The notes below the pieces were generated by a model. It did no database searches. It saw only the letters and a program-made list of their open reading frames with translations, and was not told where the DNA came from. The position numbers were made by a program, and so were the translations under genes. Of a DNA stretch of 35,046 nt, positions 16,663-24,941 are shown one piece after another. Source of the DNA: Eubacterium sp. (GTDB lineage: Bacteria; Bacillota; Clostridia; Peptostreptococcales; Anaerovoracaceae); NCBI GenBank assembly GCA_017511535.1, contig JAFWJS010000010.1, positions 1 to 35,046 on the forward strand. Direction: 5' to 3'. Positions within the stretch are counted from its first letter, which is position 1. Every line of letters begins with the position of its first letter.

Positions 16663-17320
16663 CATTGAAATGCATCTCTCTGCGTATGACGTCTATATCA
16701 TAACGTTCAGTATATGGAAGCGTAAAAGAAAGGAATGCTTTGATAAGAAGCTCAGGGCTGAGATTTGATGAGCTTCCTGAATCAAGTGACGCAGACAGCA
16801 CGAGTTTTCCGTCGTGCTCTGAAGCGCTTATATTCCTTATCTTTCCCTTTATATCCACTTTATCTGTTTTCCCGCTCTTCATCCTTTTTTCAACATATAT
16901 CGTATCCTGCGACATGAATGATGAGAGTTCAGCTGTAAAGTCTTTGAGCTTGTACGGCACAGGGAACAGGATATCATAGTCAGCCGATTCGACAGAACCT
17001 GCAAGAGATCTCTGTCCGTCGGCAACAAGACCGAGTCTTATAAGATCTATTCCGTCCGGAAGGCACTCCTGCATATCATCGAGCCAGTTTCTCCTGTCTT
17101 TATCTGAATCGGTCTGGAATTCGATGATCTCATTCAAGCCTTCATATCCAAGTGAAAGCGGCTGGCAGAAGCTCATCCTCGGATGCGGATTGAATCCCTG
17201 GCTGTAAGAAACGGCGATACCGGATCTTCTGAACGCCCTTTTGAATATACGAAGAAGATCAAGGTGCGATGTGAACCGGATATTTCCTGACTTGGAGAAA
17301 AGAAGCGCGTATTTACTCAT
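16637..17320 (-). CDS. TIGR03936/DUF2344 radical SAM-linked protein
   Basis: The protein has 227 residues with the start used here. The motifs ALLFSKSGNIRFTSHLDLLRIF (split around residues 4-25) and GFNPHPRMSFCQPLSLG are diagnostic of TIGR03936 (DUF2344). This family is found beside, or fused to, TIGR03960 radical SAM proteins; its role is unknown. An earlier ATG at 17326 touches the GGAGG and is too close to be used. The ATG at 17320 has 6-nt spacing. It overlaps the end of the radical SAM gene by 8 nt, so the two are coupled. Confidence 0.88.
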   Translation of the reverse strand: MSKYALLFSKSGNIRFTSHLDLLRIFKRAFRRSGIAVSYSQGFNPHPRMSFCQPLSLGYEGLNEIIEFQTDSDKDRRNWLDDMQECLPDGIDLIRLGLVADGQRSLAGSVESADYDILFPVPYKLKDFTAELSSFMSQDTIYVEKRMKSGKTDKVDIKGKIRNISASEHDGKLVLSASLDSGSSSNLSPELLIKAFLSFTLPYTERYDIDVIRREMHFNVDCDISWM

Positions 17321-19664
17321 TTCCATCCTCCTTGAAACATTTCATGAATCTGTTCAGGCCGCAATTGTTGCAGCCGTTTCTGCAGTCTTTTGTCGTGACT
17401 CCGCTCTGTGCCTTGTCAAATTCAGACTTCAGGAATTCTTTGGTCACATATGGATCTATCATATCCCACGGAAGACACTCATCGGTTCTGATCACTCTGT
17501 CCGATACTGTCCTGTAGTCTACTGCCCACTCATCAAGGATATGGCGCCATTTATCTTTATCAAAATGGTCTGTCCAACCGTCGAGCACGCACCCTTCTTC
17601 ATGAGCCCGAAGAAGCAGCTCCGAGCACCGTCTGTCTCCCTTGGCAAGTATGCCTTCAGCTTTGCTGACGAAGCTGTCATGGCAGGTATATCTTATTCCC
17701 TTGATCTTAAGGCGTTCTCTCAGGTATTCAAACTTTCTGTTAAGCTCTTCCAGACTGTCCTGTGCGCACCACTGAAATGGAGTGAATGGCTTTGGCACAA
17801 AGTTGGAACAGCTGACAGTCACGTTGAATCTTCCGTGTTTTCCGGACCGTTTATACATATCCATTATATCCTTGGCTATCTTTACGATACCGTCAAGATC
17901 TTCATCGGTCTCACCCGGAAGGCCTATCATGAAGTAAAGCTTCACATGTCTCCAGCCAAGCTCTATGGCCTGCTCTACAGCTGAGAACACATCTTCTTCA
18001 GTTATGCCTTTGTTGATGACATCGCGAAGCCGCTGTGTGCCTGCTTCAACAGCAAACGTGAGCCCTGACTTCTTGTATTTCTGTATCTCATTGAGCACCT
18101 GAAAGGAAAAGCTGTCAAGCCTGAGCGACGGAAGCGAAAGGGATACGTTCTCTGAGCCGCAGTAATGCATCAGTTCTGTGGCCATGCCCTCAAAGTCGGA
18201 ATGGTCACTTGTGGAAAGCGAAAGAAGCGACAACTCATCATGACCTGTGTTTTTTATCTGCTTCTCTGCTATATCAAGTATCGTGCTTCTTTTCTTTTCA
18301 CGTATAGGCCTGTAAAGCATTCCTGCCTGGCAGAACCTGCATCCTCTGGTGCATCCTCTGAACGATTCCACCACTGCCCTGTCATGTACAGTCTCGATAT
18401 TCGGCACGATATTGTTCAAAGGGAATTCTGCATTGTCAAGATCGCGTATGATGGCTTTTTTAATGGTTTTCGGCGCGTTTTCGCTAAGGGTCGTGTAATT
18501 TATCAGCCTGTCATTTTCGTCGTACACAGGCTCATACAGGGACGGCACGTAGATGCCGTTCATGCTGCATACTGAAAGCAGGAAATCCTTTCTGGATATT
18601 CCACGTTCTTCAGCGTCTGCGTATTTTTCCAGAAATTCAGGAAGAAGCTCTTCTCCGTCACCGATAAGGAAAACATCTATAAAGTCAGCCAGCGGCTCAG
18701 GAGAGAAAGCGCACGGTCCTCCTGCGATGACAAGAGGAAAGTCATCTCCCCTGTCTTCCGCCTTGAGAGGTATGCCGGAAAGGTCAAGCATATCAAGTAT
18801 GTCAGTATATGACAGCTCATACTGCAGCGTAAAACCAAGGACATCCATTTCCTTCACAGGAGTTCTGGTCTCCAGTGTGAACAGAGGCTTGCCGGTTTTC
18901 CTGAGCATGGAGCACATATCAGGAGCGGGCTCAAAGACACGCTCCATGTACAGACCGTCTCTTTTGTTCACTATGTCGTACAAGATCTGCAGTCCGAGAT
19001 ATGACATTCCGATCTCATAAAGATCAGGGAACGCAAAGGCCATACGGAGTTTGACCTCTGACGGATTTTTTATGACTTCATTTATCTCTCCGCCGATATA
19101 ACGCGCAGGTTTTTCGACGCGCTTGAGTATCGAATCGATACCAGGTGAAAGAAGCTCGTCAAAGCTTATTCCTATGATCTTTTCTATTCCATGTATGTAT
19201 TCTCTTACTTTCTCTTTCCAGTAAAGCAGACGTTCTCTTCTTTCATTGTCTTCGGGATATTTGTTTATCAGATACTCTACCCTGTCGTCTATGCCGGCAT
19301 ACTCATGCTCTTTTACGATCCTGTCTGAAAGACAGACTATGTCATGTTCTGTAATAACAGGAAGATCATTGAATACATAAGACATGTGATCTCTGACTAT
19401 CGCAGCCTCTTCTTCATATCCGAGCGACTCCAGAAGCTCACCTGCTCTGACATCGTGCTCATCCTCGGTCCTTAAGACATCGTGGATAAGAGAAGAGACA
19501 CGTATGAGTTCTGTATCAAGATCATACCCACTGTTATTGAGCCTTTCTGCTATAAGGCAGGCGCATCTTGACACTTCAAGACAGTGAGCGGTGACGCGGT
19601 CAGGCGTTCCATACTCACTGAACATTCTGTAGCACTGTTCTTCTGTAAGCTTTGCTTTAGTCAT
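17313..19664 (-). CDS. HD-domain fused to a TIGR03960-family B12-binding-like radical SAM protein
   Basis: The protein has 783 residues, longer than the usual 600-650. Residues 1 to about 165 form an HD phosphohydrolase domain with its likely metal ligands: His27 (TAHCLE), His61-Asp62 (LIHDVLR), His70, His93 (RDHM) and Asp114 (LSDRIV). From about 183 the TIGR03960 protein begins (VEKPARYIGGEINE). It has a B12-binding-like Rossmann region (AGGPCAFSPEPLADF, 314-328) and a radical SAM cluster motif at Cys438, Cys442 and Cys445 (RGCTRGCRFCQAG). A cysteine-rich tail (DCRNGCNNCG) follows near 767-776. No ribosome binding site is clear; the ATG overlaps the obgE stop. The reaction catalysed is unknown. 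Confidence 0.88.
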   Translation of the reverse strand: MTKAKLTEEQCYRMFSEYGTPDRVTAHCLEVSRCACLIAERLNNSGYDLDTELIRVSSLIHDVLRTEDEHDVRAGELLESLGYEEEAAIVRDHMSYVFNDLPVITEHDIVCLSDRIVKEHEYAGIDDRVEYLINKYPEDNERRERLLYWKEKVREYIHGIEKIIGISFDELLSPGIDSILKRVEKPARYIGGEINEVIKNPSEVKLRMAFAFPDLYEIGMSYLGLQILYDIVNKRDGLYMERVFEPAPDMCSMLRKTGKPLFTLETRTPVKEMDVLGFTLQYELSYTDILDMLDLSGIPLKAEDRGDDFPLVIAGGPCAFSPEPLADFIDVFLIGDGEELLPEFLEKYADAEERGISRKDFLLSVCSMNGIYVPSLYEPVYDENDRLINYTTLSENAPKTIKKAIIRDLDNAEFPLNNIVPNIETVHDRAVVESFRGCTRGCRFCQAGMLYRPIREKKRSTILDIAEKQIKNTGHDELSLLSLSTSDHSDFEGMATELMHYCGSENVSLSLPSLRLDSFSFQVLNEIQKYKKSGLTFAVEAGTQRLRDVINKGITEEDVFSAVEQAIELGWRHVKLYFMIGLPGETDEDLDGIVKIAKDIMDMYKRSGKHGRFNVTVSCSNFVPKPFTPFQWCAQDSLEELNRKFEYLRERLKIKGIRYTCHDSFVSKAEGILAKGDRRCSELLLRAHEEGCVLDGWTDHFDKDKWRHILDEWAVDYRTVSDRVIRTDECLPWDMIDPYVTKEFLKSEFDKAQSGVTTKDCRNGCNNCGLNRFMKCFKEDGNE

Positions 19665-20959
19665 TAGAATTCTTCAATATATTCCATTTCGTAATTATAG
19701 ATCGAAACAGTATCGCCTTCTTTAAGGCCCATTTCCTTCATTTTGCTGATGGCCCCGCTTTTCTCTATATATTTATAGAGATATCTCAGGCTGGTCGTGT
19801 CATTGAAATTCGTAGAATCGAATATCTTATGAAGCTGTGTTCCGGAAAGATAGAACACACCGTTCTTCTTATCTACGTTTACGACGCGGTAGTCCTTGTC
19901 TATATCGTCCTTCTCAAAATCGAACCATTCTACGCCTTCATATTCATCCACTTCATTTTCACGGACTTCATTAAGTTTCGCAAGTGCAGCATAAAGAAGT
20001 TCTGGTACGCCCTTTTTGGCAGGTGCCGATACCGGATATACATCATATCCTCTGGCATTGATGTATTCCTTGAATTCATCATATATAGTGCTGTCCGGCG
20101 GAATGAGATCTGTTTTGTTCGCACAGACTATCATTGGCTTCTTTAGCATCTTAGGACTGTACTCTCCAAGCTCTTTCATGATCTTTTCAAAGTCATCCTT
20201 AGGATCTCTTCCTTCGGATCCTGAAACGTCGACGACATGGATAAGGACCCTTGTCCTTTCGATATGTTTGAGGAAATCCAGTCCAAGACCCTGACCGTTA
20301 TGTGCGCCTTCTATGATCCCGGCTATGTCAGCCATAAGGAACTCTGTGTCTGATATTTCTACTACGCCAAGGTTCGGTTCTATCGTTGTGAAATGATAGT
20401 TCTCTATCTTTGGCTTTGCGTTGGTGGACACTGAAAGAAGGCTGGACTTTCCTACGTTAGGAAACCCGACCAGACCTACGTCAGCGATCATCTTCAGCTC
20501 GAGTATCACAAAGCGCTCTTTCGCAAAGTCACCTGCTTCAGCAAAATCAGGAGCCTGCCTTACTGAGCTTTTATAATGTACGTTGCCTTTTCCGCCTTTT
20601 CCGCCTTTTGCCGCTGTGACTGTCTGGCCGTCGGTTATCAGATCTGCCATGAGAAGACCTGTTTCCTCATCTATTATCATAGTGCCTACAGGTACGTCGA
20701 TGATAAGATCCTCTCCGTTCTTTCCGAAGCACTTTTTCCTCATTCCGTCCTGACCGTCTTCAGCCTTGAACTTCTTGCGGTATTTAAAGTCCATCAGAGT
20801 AGTGAGGTTTCTGTTTGCACGGAAAATAACGTCGCCGCCCTTTCCGCCGTCTCCTCCGTCAGGACCTCCTTCAGGAACAAAAGGCTCACGCCTGAATGTA
20901 ACAGCGCCGTTACCGCCTTTACCGGATACTATTTTTATTCTTGCTCTGTCTACTAACAT
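19664..20959 (-). CDS. obgE: GTPase ObgE/CgtA, large-subunit assembly factor
   Basis: The protein has 431 residues. The glycine-rich Obg fold comes first (GKGGNGAVTFRRE, GGPDGGDGGKGG). The GTPase domain follows, with G1 at 165-172 (GFPNVGKS), DIAG for G3 and NKTD for G4. An OCT domain is at the C-terminus (about 355-431), the Gram-positive layout. It binds the 50S subunit and acts in ribosome maturation and stress signalling. The ribosome binding site is poor (GAAAGA). A strong terminator lies only 22 nt upstream, so expression depends on read-through or a promoter I cannot identify. The stop overlaps the start of the radical SAM gene. Confidence 0.95.
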   Translation of the reverse strand: MLVDRARIKIVSGKGGNGAVTFRREPFVPEGGPDGGDGGKGGDVIFRANRNLTTLMDFKYRKKFKAEDGQDGMRKKCFGKNGEDLIIDVPVGTMIIDEETGLLMADLITDGQTVTAAKGGKGGKGNVHYKSSVRQAPDFAEAGDFAKERFVILELKMIADVGLVGFPNVGKSSLLSVSTNAKPKIENYHFTTIEPNLGVVEISDTEFLMADIAGIIEGAHNGQGLGLDFLKHIERTRVLIHVVDVSGSEGRDPKDDFEKIMKELGEYSPKMLKKPMIVCANKTDLIPPDSTIYDEFKEYINARGYDVYPVSAPAKKGVPELLYAALAKLNEVRENEVDEYEGVEWFDFEKDDIDKDYRVVNVDKKNGVFYLSGTQLHKIFDSTNFNDTTSLRYLYKYIEKSGAISKMKEMGLKEGDTVSIYNYEMEYIEEF

Positions 20960-20981
20960 AAATATAATCTTTCGTTAAAGT

Positions 20982-21010
20982 AAAAAACAGGCCCCTATCA
21001 CTAGGGGCCT
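20982..21010 (-). terminator. Strong intrinsic terminator after rpmA
   Basis: AGGCCCCTA (minus strand 21010-21002) pairs perfectly with TAGGGGCCT (20997-20989) around a 4-nt loop. TG and then six Us follow. It lies about 9 nt after the rpmA stop and ends rplU-rpmA transcripts. Confidence 0.9.
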
Positions 21011-21018
21011 TTGTCTGA

Positions 21019-21279
21019 CTAAGCTTCAACAGGATAAACGCTTACCTGTTTTCTTGTCTTGTCTTTCCTCTCGTACTTGACTGAACCGTCGATCTTGGCG
21101 AACAGAGTGTCATCTCCGCCGATACCTACGTTATTGCCAGGATGAAGCTTGGTGCCTCTCTGACGTACGATGATAGTTCCGGCTGATACGAACTGTCCAT
21201 CTCCGCATTTGACGCCGAGACGCTTGGACTCAGACTCACGGCCGTTCTTGGAACTTCCTACTCCCTTTTTACTTGACAT
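21019..21279 (-). CDS. rpmA: 50S ribosomal protein L27
   Basis: The protein has 86 residues. It starts [20 protein letters not shown], which lines up directly with mature L27 (E. coli begins [20 protein letters not shown]). The N-terminus reaches toward the peptidyl transferase centre. Many Bacillota make L27 with an extra N-terminal peptide removed by the protease Prp, whose gene lies between rplU and rpmA. Here there is no extension. The gap to rplU is 27 nt and holds only the AGGAGG, so prp is absent too. Confidence 0.97.
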   Translation of the reverse strand: MSSKKGVGSSKNGRESESKRLGVKCGDGQFVSAGTIIVRQRGTKLHPGNNVGIGGDDTLFAKIDGSVKYERKDKTRKQVSVYPVEA

Positions 21280-21306
21280 GGATAATACCTCCTCAGTTTA
21301 TATCAG

Positions 21307-21786
21307 CTATTCAGCGTTATTGATTGCTTCAATGATGTCAGCCTTCTTGGCCTTAGGATCAACTTCAATACCGTGATCCTTTGCATATTCAAGAAGTTCA
21401 TCCTTCTTCATGGAAGCTGATACTCCAGCTTCGGCTGCAGGCTCTTCTTTAGCTGCAGGAGCAGCTTTCTCAGCAGCAGCACCGATAGATTTGATCTCTA
21501 CCATGGTATAAGGCTGTCTGTGTCCCTGCTTGGACTTGCTGTCCTTCTTAGGCTTGTACTTGAATACGATAACTTTCTTTCCCTTGCCGTTCTCAACGAC
21601 TTCACCTGTAACGGAAGTGCCCTCAAGATACGGTGTTCCTGCTTTCAAACCATTGTCGTCGCTTACTGCGAGGACCTTGTCGAAAGTAACTGTTTCTCCG
21701 GCTTCGGCACCGAGCTTTTCTACAGAGACCATGTCTCCCTGCTCTACCTTGTACTGTTTTCCGCCGGTCTCGATGATTGCGTACAT
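21307..21786 (-). CDS. rplU: 50S ribosomal protein L21 with a C-terminal SAP/HeH-like extension
   Basis: The protein has 159 residues against about 103 for ordinary L21. Residues 1-103 are canonical ([35 protein letters not shown]). A linker rich in Ala, Glu and Lys (about 104-124) follows. Residues 125-159 ([18 protein letters not shown]...) look like a small helical domain of the SAP, HeH/LEM or Rho-N kind, which in other proteins binds nucleic acid. The ATG is preceded by AGGAGG. The gene has a strong promoter and a structured leader, and it is transcribed with rpmA. Confidence 0.95.
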   Translation of the reverse strand: MYAIIETGGKQYKVEQGDMVSVEKLGAEAGETVTFDKVLAVSDDNGLKAGTPYLEGTSVTGEVVENGKGKKVIVFKYKPKKDSKSKQGHRQPYTMVEIKSIGAAAEKAAPAAKEEPAAEAGVSASMKKDELLEYAKDHGIEVDPKAKKADIIEAINNAE

Positions 21787-21804
21787 AAAAATTGTTCCTC
21801 CTCT

Positions 21805-21867
21805 AACCAGTCTCGCCTCTCCGGGTAAGCTTGATTGCTGTTTATGACCCGTTGCGTGCGGTCTAAC
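21805..21867 (-). ncRNA. L21-type ribosomal-protein leader (5' UTR structure)
   Basis: The 80-nt leader between the predicted start near 21867 and the rplU ATG contains GACCGCACGCAACGGGTC (21863-21846) and ACCCGGAGAGGCGAGACTGG (21826-21807). CGGGT pairs with ACCCG, and CGC pairs with GCG beyond an internal loop, forming one bulged hairpin that ends near the ribosome binding site. The position and conserved blocks fit the L21 leader known from Bacillota (Rfam L21_leader, recalled from memory). It probably mediates autogenous control by L21. Confidence 0.6.
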
Positions 21868-21873
21868 TCGTAA

Positions 21874-21902
21874 ATATTATCATGTAAAATGATAAATGTC
21901 AA
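21874..21902 (-). promoter_or_regulatory. SigA promoter of rplU-rpmA
   Basis: On the minus strand a perfect TTGACA (21902-21897), a 17-bp spacer and TAATAT (21879-21874) lie just after the recA stop. A 7-bp inverted repeat, TTATCAT/ATGATAA (21877-21883 and 21889-21895), lies mainly in the spacer and overlaps the upstream half of the -10 box. It could be an operator. Confidence 0.8.
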
Positions 21903-21906
21903 ATGT

Positions 21907-23007
21907 TTATTCTATGATAACTCCATCTTCATCAACAGTAACAGCGCTTTCTGCATTGGCGGATGGTTCAGGCACGTCAGCCGGAGCCTGGTTGTCTTCA
22001 TCTTTAGGCTTGAGTGAATCCATAAGCTCATCTCTGATCTTGTACATGAGCTCAGGGTTCTCTTCCAGATAAGCCTTTACTGATTCTCGTCCCTGTCCGA
22101 TACGGTCGCCGTTATAGCTGTACCATGAACCTGACTTCTTCACAATGCCGTTCTCCGCCGCACAGTCCAGGATATCACCGGAAAGAGAGATGCCTTTACC
22201 GTACATGATATCAAACTCAGCTTTCTTGAACGGTGGAGCGACCTTGTTCTTGACTACTTTTACTCTGGTCCTGCTTCCAAGCATATTCTCGCCCTGCTTG
22301 ATAGTCTCTATCTTTCTGACGTCAAAACGCATCGACGAATAGAATTTAAGCGCGCGTCCTCCTGTAGTAGTCTCAGGATTTCCGAACATTACGCCGACTT
22401 TCTCTCTGAGCTGGTTGATGAATATCACACATGTATTGGTCTTGTTGACTGTTCCTGTGAGCTTTCTGAGCGCCTGGGACATGAGTCTTGCCTGGAGTCC
22501 TACATGTGAGTCGCCCATTTCGCCCTGTATCTCAGCCTTAGGAACAAGTGCGGCTACTGAGTCAATTACTATGACATCGATGGCGCCGCTTGACGCAAGC
22601 ATGTCACAGATCTCGAGAGCCTGCTCTCCGGTATCCGGCTGTGAAACCAGAAGATCTTCTATCTTGACACCCAGATTTCTGGCATATACAGGGTCCAGCG
22701 CGTGCTCGGCATCTATGAAGGCAGCTTTGCCTCCAAGCTTCTGACTCTCTGCGATCACATGCAGCGCCAGAGTCGTCTTACCGGATGATTCAGGACCATA
22801 TACTTCAATGATCCTTCCCTTAGGTACGCCGCCGACTCCCGTAGCCATGTCAAGACTTATCGATCCGGTCGATATCGCTTCTACATTCATGCTTGCGTTA
22901 TCACTCATCCTCATGATAGCGCCCTGTCCGAAATGTTTCTCTATCTGCGCAAGAGCAGCATCGAGCGCTTTCTCTCTTCCGTCTTTCTCATTCTTTGCTG
23001 TTGTCAT
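21907..23007 (-). CDS. recA: Recombinase RecA
   Basis: The protein has 366 residues with the start used here. The Walker A motif GPESSGKT is at 71-78. [16 protein letters not shown] (Walker B) and the L2 region [19 protein letters not shown] are intact. The C-terminal tail is acidic, as usual. It forms filaments on single-stranded DNA for strand exchange and triggers LexA self-cleavage. An ATG at 23019 is itself part of the GGAGG ribosome binding site, so the ATG at 23007 (GGAGGTAATC before it) is chosen. It is regulated by two promoters and a LexA box upstream. Confidence 0.97.
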   Translation of the reverse strand: MTTAKNEKDGREKALDAALAQIEKHFGQGAIMRMSDNASMNVEAISTGSISLDMATGVGGVPKGRIIEVYGPESSGKTTLALHVIAESQKLGGKAAFIDAEHALDPVYARNLGVKIEDLLVSQPDTGEQALEICDMLASSGAIDVIVIDSVAALVPKAEIQGEMGDSHVGLQARLMSQALRKLTGTVNKTNTCVIFINQLREKVGVMFGNPETTTGGRALKFYSSMRFDVRKIETIKQGENMLGSRTRVKVVKNKVAPPFKKAEFDIMYGKGISLSGDILDCAAENGIVKKSGSWYSYNGDRIGQGRESVKAYLEENPELMYKIRDELMDSLKPKDEDNQAPADVPEPSANAESAVTVDEDGVIIE

Positions 23008-23020
23008 GATTACCTCCATA

Positions 23021-23034
23021 AGAACATATGTTCT
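23021..23034 (-). promoter_or_regulatory. LexA (SOS) box of recA
   Basis: AGAACATATGTTCT is a perfect 14-bp palindrome containing GAACATATGTTC, the Bacillota LexA operator core. It covers the predicted transcript start of the proximal promoter and lies just ahead of the ribosome binding site. A weaker half-site, GAACATACTTGA (23076-23065), overlaps the proximal -35 box. Confidence 0.9.
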
Positions 23035-23040
23035 GTATAT

Positions 23041-23068
23041 ATTCTACCCCGGAAACAGGATATGTCAA
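23041..23068 (-). promoter_or_regulatory. Proximal recA promoter (P2)
   Basis: On the minus strand TTGACA (23068-23063), a 16-bp spacer and TAGAAT (23046-23041) place the start of transcription inside the LexA box, so LexA should block it directly. Confidence 0.75.
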
Positions 23069-23098
23069 GTATGTTCTGATCAGAAAAATCGTCTTATG

Positions 23099-23127
23099 AT
23101 ATTATCAACTTCCCCATAGACTGTCAA
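23099..23127 (-). promoter_or_regulatory. Distal recA promoter (P1)
   Basis: On the minus strand TTGACA (23127-23122), a 17-bp spacer and TAATAT (23104-23099) begin 2 bp after the cinA stop. The start would fall near 23092, about 60 bp upstream of the LexA box, so the repressor would act here only as a roadblock. Confidence 0.6.
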
Positions 23128-23129
23128 TA

Positions 23130-24383
23130 TCACATGGGCGGGATCTTCTCTCCGTCTATCATCCTATTGATGATATTATACATGGCGAGTGTTGCGTATT
23201 TTCTTATCCATGCGCGGCCGAGATCGCTGATGTTCAGCTTTACAATCTTTTTCCTGCCTCTGACGATGCATCCTATATATACGAGGCCGACAGGCTTTCT
23301 TTTTGTTCCGCCGCCCGGACCGGCAAGACCGGTCACTGATACGCACACATCGGAACCTGTCTTCTTATGAAGTCCTGTGACCATTTCGTCAGCGACCTGG
23401 CGGCTCACAGCGGTATATTTGCTCAAAGTCTCTTCTTTCACTCCGAGCTCGTTCATCTTCGCGTTATATGTATATGTCACAAGACCTCTGTCGAATACTT
23501 CGGATATCCCGGGTACGGATGTGAGAAGAGAAGCGAACATACCGCCTGTACATGATTCACAGCACGATATCGACAGATGCTTTTCAAGGAGCTTTCTCCC
23601 GACAATCATGACGAGAGGTTCATCATCTATTGTGTAGACATAATCTTTTTCTCGTTGACATATGATCTCTGTCATATCATCTACTTTTCTCCGGGCTTCT
23701 TCCGGATCTGTATGCTTGGAAGCGACTCTTATCGTGCATTCGCCTTCTTTTGCGTATGTCGCGATAGTCGGATCAGTCTGATTATCAATGAGGTCGATAA
23801 GATCTGTTTCTATAACAGACTCCCCTTTTCCGAAAAGACGGATCACCCTGAAGTAGATCTCGCCGTTTCCAAGCTTTTTGAGATAATCTTCTACGCCGTT
23901 TTCCCACATGGATATGAACTCACGGGGAGGCCCCGGCATACAGATGAAGATCTTATCATCTTTCTCTACGGCAAAGCCTGGAGCTGTTCCGGCGCCGTTG
24001 TAGAATATAACAGCGCCTTCCGGCAGAAGAGCCTGTTTATAATTATTGTCTGTAAGTACTTTCTGATGCTGTCTGGCATTGTCCTCGAGTTCCATCATGG
24101 TCTTTTCGTCGCGATATAAAGGAACACCCATGACCTCGCAGAACGTTTCTTTTGTCAGATCATCTTCGGTTGGCCCGAGGCCGCCAATAGATATCAGAAT
24201 ATCGCATTCAGTGAATGCGTTCTTTATGGTCTTTTTCAGTCTCTCTGTGTTATCGCCTACGGTATAGCGGTATATGACATCTATACCAAGAGATCTTAAA
24301 TGCTCTGATGCATAAACAGCGTTTGTATCTGTGATCTGCCCCATGAGGAGCTCGGTACCGACGCTTATGATTCCACATTTCAT
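23130..24383 (-). CDS. cinA: CinA family protein (competence/damage-inducible; PncC-type deamidase domain)
   Basis: The protein has 417 residues. The N-terminal MoCF-like domain (1 to about 170) has ISVGTELLMGQITDTNA, ISIGGLGPTEDDLT and FICMPGPPREF. The C-terminal domain (about 260-417) carries the NMN amidohydrolase signature CESCTGGMFASLLTSVPG and VSVTGLAGPGGGT. Together they belong to pyridine-nucleotide recycling (ADP-ribose pyrophosphatase and NMN deamidase in characterised members). It lies directly upstream of recA, the classic Gram-positive neighbour, but the recA promoters lie between them. The ribosome binding site is weak (AGGTAA) and overlaps the pgsA stop region. Confidence 0.94.
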   Translation of the reverse strand: MKCGIISVGTELLMGQITDTNAVYASEHLRSLGIDVIYRYTVGDNTERLKKTIKNAFTECDILISIGGLGPTEDDLTKETFCEVMGVPLYRDEKTMMELEDNARQHQKVLTDNNYKQALLPEGAVIFYNGAGTAPGFAVEKDDKIFICMPGPPREFISMWENGVEDYLKKLGNGEIYFRVIRLFGKGESVIETDLIDLIDNQTDPTIATYAKEGECTIRVASKHTDPEEARRKVDDMTEIICQREKDYVYTIDDEPLVMIVGRKLLEKHLSISCCESCTGGMFASLLTSVPGISEVFDRGLVTYTYNAKMNELGVKEETLSKYTAVSRQVADEMVTGLHKKTGSDVCVSVTGLAGPGGGTKRKPVGLVYIGCIVRGRKKIVKLNISDLGRAWIRKYATLAMYNIINRMIDGEKIPPM

Positions 24384-24392
24384 TATTGTTAC

Positions 24393-24941
24393 CTACTGTC
24401 TGAAAACTTCTTTGTTCTTGATTATGTACTCGAATCCCGAATAGATCGTCATGATAAGCGACGCATAAAGGAAACCGAGAGCAGCATACTGCACATAGGT
24501 TATATATGCAGAAGCATCTATGGACTGGATCGCTCTGTAAAGTATGAGAAGCGGCACAGCGATCATCTGTAAGACAGTCTTGATCTTTCCGCTCATATCA
24601 GCTGCGATCACGATGCCTTCTGACGCTGCTACTGTGCGCATCCCTGCGATAAGGAATTCTCTTGCAAGTATTATTATAAGGACCCAGGCCGGTATCAGGC
24701 CGTCTCCGACCATCAGGCAGAAAGCAGAATATACAAGTATTTTGTCTGCGAGCGGGTCCATTATCTTTCCGAAATTTGTCACAAGGTTGTATTTTCTGGC
24801 GATCTTTCCATCAAGCAGGTCGGTAAGTGACGCAAGAATAAAAATAACGAGTGCAGGCCAGAAATAACCGGTCATGTATAGCGCTATAAAGAAAGGAACC
24901 GCGATTATCCTTCCCATGGTTAGTTTATTTGGCAGATTCAT
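24393..24941 (-). CDS. pgsA: CDP-diacylglycerol-glycerol-3-phosphate 3-phosphatidyltransferase
   Basis: The protein has 182 residues with several membrane spans. The CDP-alcohol phosphotransferase motif is complete: Asp41, Asp44-Gly45, Ala48-Arg49, Gly58, Asp62 and Asp66 in the form DxxDGxxARx8GxxxDxxxD. It makes phosphatidylglycerophosphate, the precursor of phosphatidylglycerol and cardiolipin. GGGAGG stands before the ATG, which lies 17 nt inside the end of rimO, so the overlap is real. The gene order rimO-pgsA-cinA-recA is common in Clostridia. Confidence 0.95.
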   Translation of the reverse strand: MNLPNKLTMGRIIAVPFFIALYMTGYFWPALVIFILASLTDLLDGKIARKYNLVTNFGKIMDPLADKILVYSAFCLMVGDGLIPAWVLIIILAREFLIAGMRTVAASEGIVIAADMSGKIKTVLQMIAVPLLILYRAIQSIDASAYITYVQYAALGFLYASLIMTIYSGFEYIIKNKEVFRQ

